Below, in pieces: positions 62,350 through 64,000 of a DNA stretch of 64,000 nt. Within the stretch, counting starts at the first letter, position 1. Every line of letters begins with the position of its first letter. The notes under the pieces are model-generated. The model saw nothing but the letters and a program-made list of their open reading frames with translations, had not been told where the DNA came from and did no database searches. The DNA comes from Verrucomicrobiota bacterium (GTDB lineage: Bacteria; Verrucomicrobiota; Verrucomicrobiia; Limisphaerales; J093). Position numbers and translations under genes: made by a program. Location: the NCBI GenBank assembly GCA_027493615.1, contig JAOSKK010000012.1, positions 124,001-188,000 of the forward strand. The letters run 5' to 3'.

Positions 62350-64000
62350 CTACGGCGTGGCCAGGTAAGTGTCGAACGCCGCCCCGAACCGGCGCCGCGG
62401 CGGACCCGCGCTGGCTTCGAGATAACGGATACCCTTCCAGACCAGAAGCCGCATGGGTCCCCTGCGTGAAGTAGTGCCGCACCAGCCAGGGGGCGTGGTT
62501 GGCGGCCTGGACGGCATCCGGGCCCTTCTCGAACCCTTCCTCGAAGTACTGAGCCGCCTTGGCGGCATCCCCGCGTTTCGCGAAGTAGTCCCCCAAGCGG
62601 AAGTAATATCGTACGGCGCCAGGGCGTGGAGCGCCTCGAGCCGTTCGACTGCGTCCGCCTGCCAGATCAGACTCACGTGGTGGACCCGATCGCTGGCTCG
62701 GTGGGCGGTGAAGGGGGGAGGATTGTGACGGTGCCACTCACTGACGTCGCGACAATGCGGCGAGTGGTACACGGGCAGGCCGGCGGGCGGTGGCTCGTAC
62801 AACTGGTTCCACAGGGCGGCCGGGACCAGTTCCGGCGTCTGGGCGATCACCCGGACCGCTGCGTCCACGGCCTGGCGATACGTCTTCTCGTCCTCGGCGT
62901 GGGCGCGCTGGACGAAGGGGTAGAGCCGGAGCTTTTCGAACGGGCCGCTGGTCTGGCGGACGAAGTCGGCCGCGACTTCCGGCACCCCCCACAGGCGCCG
63001 TAAGAACCGATGGTTCTGCACCAGCGTGTGGCAAAGGTGCCGTTGCAGGAACTGCGCCCAGTGCCCTTCGCTGATCACCCGGATCCGTGCCGCCCCTCCC
63101 GGCCCCGGGCTCACGCAGGGCGACGGCAGCTCATTCAGCCACGAGCTCAGTCCTTCCGGTCCCGGCGGAGGCCGGCCGGAAACCTTGAACACCTGCCCGA
63201 TCTCCTGCAGTTCGAGCGCCAGGCTCAGCCGACTCAACTGGTGTCCGAGTTCCACCGACAATGCCAGTTCCTGCGCCATCCGGCAGAAGTCCGGTCGCGC
63301 GGCGAGCATTTCGGGTGCGAGTTCCTCCCAAGCGATGGTGGGCTGGACGGATCGCGCATAGCTGCTGAACCAGCCGATCTGCTCGAGTGGCGTCCGCTCG
63401 TTCACCGCGTTCAGTTCCCGGTAATCTCCCGTCACCCACGCGCGCAGGGCCCGCTTCCAAGGCGCCATCGCCGGCTCCGGCGGCCAGGACTGCAGTCGTT
63501 CCAAGGCCCCGGTTTGGTGGCCCATCAGCGCGTAGAGCAGCACCTCCGCCACGCGCCCTTCGCCGCTGGCCGCCCGCTCGGGGCCAGGGCCCGGGCGAAT
63601 GCCAGATGGGCCGTCAGGCGGCCCAGCACGCTGCGGACGTCGGAAAACACCCCCGCCGCCTCGCGCAGCCCGAAAACCCCGAGCAGCAACGCCGCCCGCT
63701 CGTGCTGGACCGGTTGCCGGAACTCCTCCCGCAGGGCCTGGGATACGCGTTCGTTGGCGCGCTCGATGGCGGGAGCGTCCAAGGCCAGCAACTCCTCCAG
63801 CAGCGACGGCCCCTCCGTGCCAGCCGGTTCGGTCGCCGCGACGGGACGACCGATTTCCTGGAACAGCCCGTCGAGCACAGGACCATACACGGCGGGATCC
63901 CAAAGGGGACGCTCGATCACGAGCTTGAAAGGTTGATCCGCACCCCCCGACTTCCCGCGCAGGCTCACGCGGTAGTCCGGATGCCCCCAGGCGGCTTCCT
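62350..64000 (-). CDS. TPR-containing protein of unknown function, 5' end outside the window (three frameshifts)
   Basis: Runs in from beyond the window edge; the first visible codons read EAAWGHPDYRVSLRGKSG. The C-terminal part has a tetratricopeptide-like unit (YFRLGDYFAKRGDAAKAAQY, then FEEGFEKGPDAVQAANHAPW). The middle is helical, with SRLSLALELQEIGQVFKV and LRLYPFVQRAHAEDEKTYRQ. Breaks lie near 63575, 62605 and 62455. At least 550 residues. It looks like the large TPR proteins of Verrucomicrobiota and Planctomycetota whose role is unknown. Confidence 0.6.
   Translation of the reverse strand, partial: GSRLGASGLPREPAREVGGCGSTFQARDRASPLGSRRVWSCARRAVPGNRSSRRGDRTGWHGGAVAAGGVAGLGRSRHRARQRTRIPGPAGGVPATGPARAGGVAARGFRAARGGGGVFRRPQRAGPPDGPSGIRPGPGPERAASGEGRVAEVLLYALMGHQTGALERLQSWPPEPAMAPWKRALRAWVTGDYRELNAVNERTPLEQIGWFSSYARSVQPTIAWEELAPEMLAARPDFCRMAQELALSVELGHQLSRLSLALELQEIGQVFKVSGRPPPGPEGLSSWLNELPSPCVSPGPGGAARIRVISEGHWAQFLQRHLCHTLVQNHRFLRRLWGVPEVAADFVRQTSGPFEKLRLYPFVQRAHAEDEKTYRQAVDAAVRVIAQTPELVPAALWNQLYEPPPAGLPVYHSPHCRDVSEWHRHNPPPFTAHRASDRVHHVSLIWQADAVERLEALHALAPYDITSAWGTTSRNAGMPPRRLSTSRKGSRRARMPSRPPTTPPGWCGTTSRRGPMRLLVWKGIRYLEASAGPPRRRFGAAFDTYLATP

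Overview
The window is a 64 kb, strongly GC-rich bacterial chromosome segment. I infer a member of the Verrucomicrobiota, probably near Limisphaerales/Pedosphaera. The basis is the gene style: fused SecDF with YajC, Tat-exported Gfo/Idh oxidoreductases and other secreted enzymes, a LolA-like protein next to Lon, a small Trp-Trp-Phe protein of a kind I associate with this phylum, an EboB-like hydrolase, and several families of short intergenic palindromic repeats. No rRNA gene is present, so placement is not certain. A dominant technical feature is that about half of the genes are interrupted by one or more single-base frame changes, mostly in G or C runs, while the protein continues perfectly in another frame. 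I treat these as probable consensus errors and annotate each as one gene.

Layout. 1-4.2 kb: a MacA-MacB-type tripartite exporter on the minus strand, with two copies of a palindromic repeat. 4.3-14.4 kb: tRNA-Gly, a RarD permease, a transglutaminase-like protein, a Gfo/Idh oxidoreductase, a YgjP-like metallopeptidase, an inositol-monophosphatase family enzyme, a cyclophilin, a sialidase-like protein, a Tat-exported deacetylase-like protein and NikR. 14.4-23.9 kb: a perfect 35-bp inverted repeat, Dps, the secDF-yajC export genes, a G-rich minisatellite, a LysR regulator and a second ABC export system. 23.9-31.3 kb: an ECF sigma factor, PgsA and PgpA (phosphatidylglycerol synthesis), a Trp-Trp-Phe small protein, two radical SAM enzymes, a beta-CASP nuclease and an EboB-like TatD hydrolase with a small partner. 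31.4-35.2 kb: Hsp20, Lon, LolA-like protein.

35.2-42.7 kb is the most interesting block. A MerR regulator with the adenosylcobalamin-binding signature of CarH/LitR photoreceptors is divergent from a sigma-70 gene. Beyond a clear terminator lies a tightly overlapping operon of a CrtN/CrtP-like desaturase, an aldehyde dehydrogenase, a PlsC-type acyltransferase and a family 2 glycosyltransferase. This is the enzyme set of a staphyloxanthin-like C30 carotenoid glycosyl ester. The inference is light-controlled carotenogenesis.

42.7-57 kb: a thioredoxin-like protein, a small permease, a PaaK-like ligase, two cation antiporters, a decayed two-component system with a hexanucleotide repeat, a LeuB-type dehydrogenase, DNA glycosylase Tag, more palindromic repeats, and a pair of translationally coupled large secreted carbohydrate-active-looking proteins. 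57-64 kb: dnaK, groES, groEL with a strong terminator, then poorly recognised membrane proteins and a TPR-containing protein that runs off the window.
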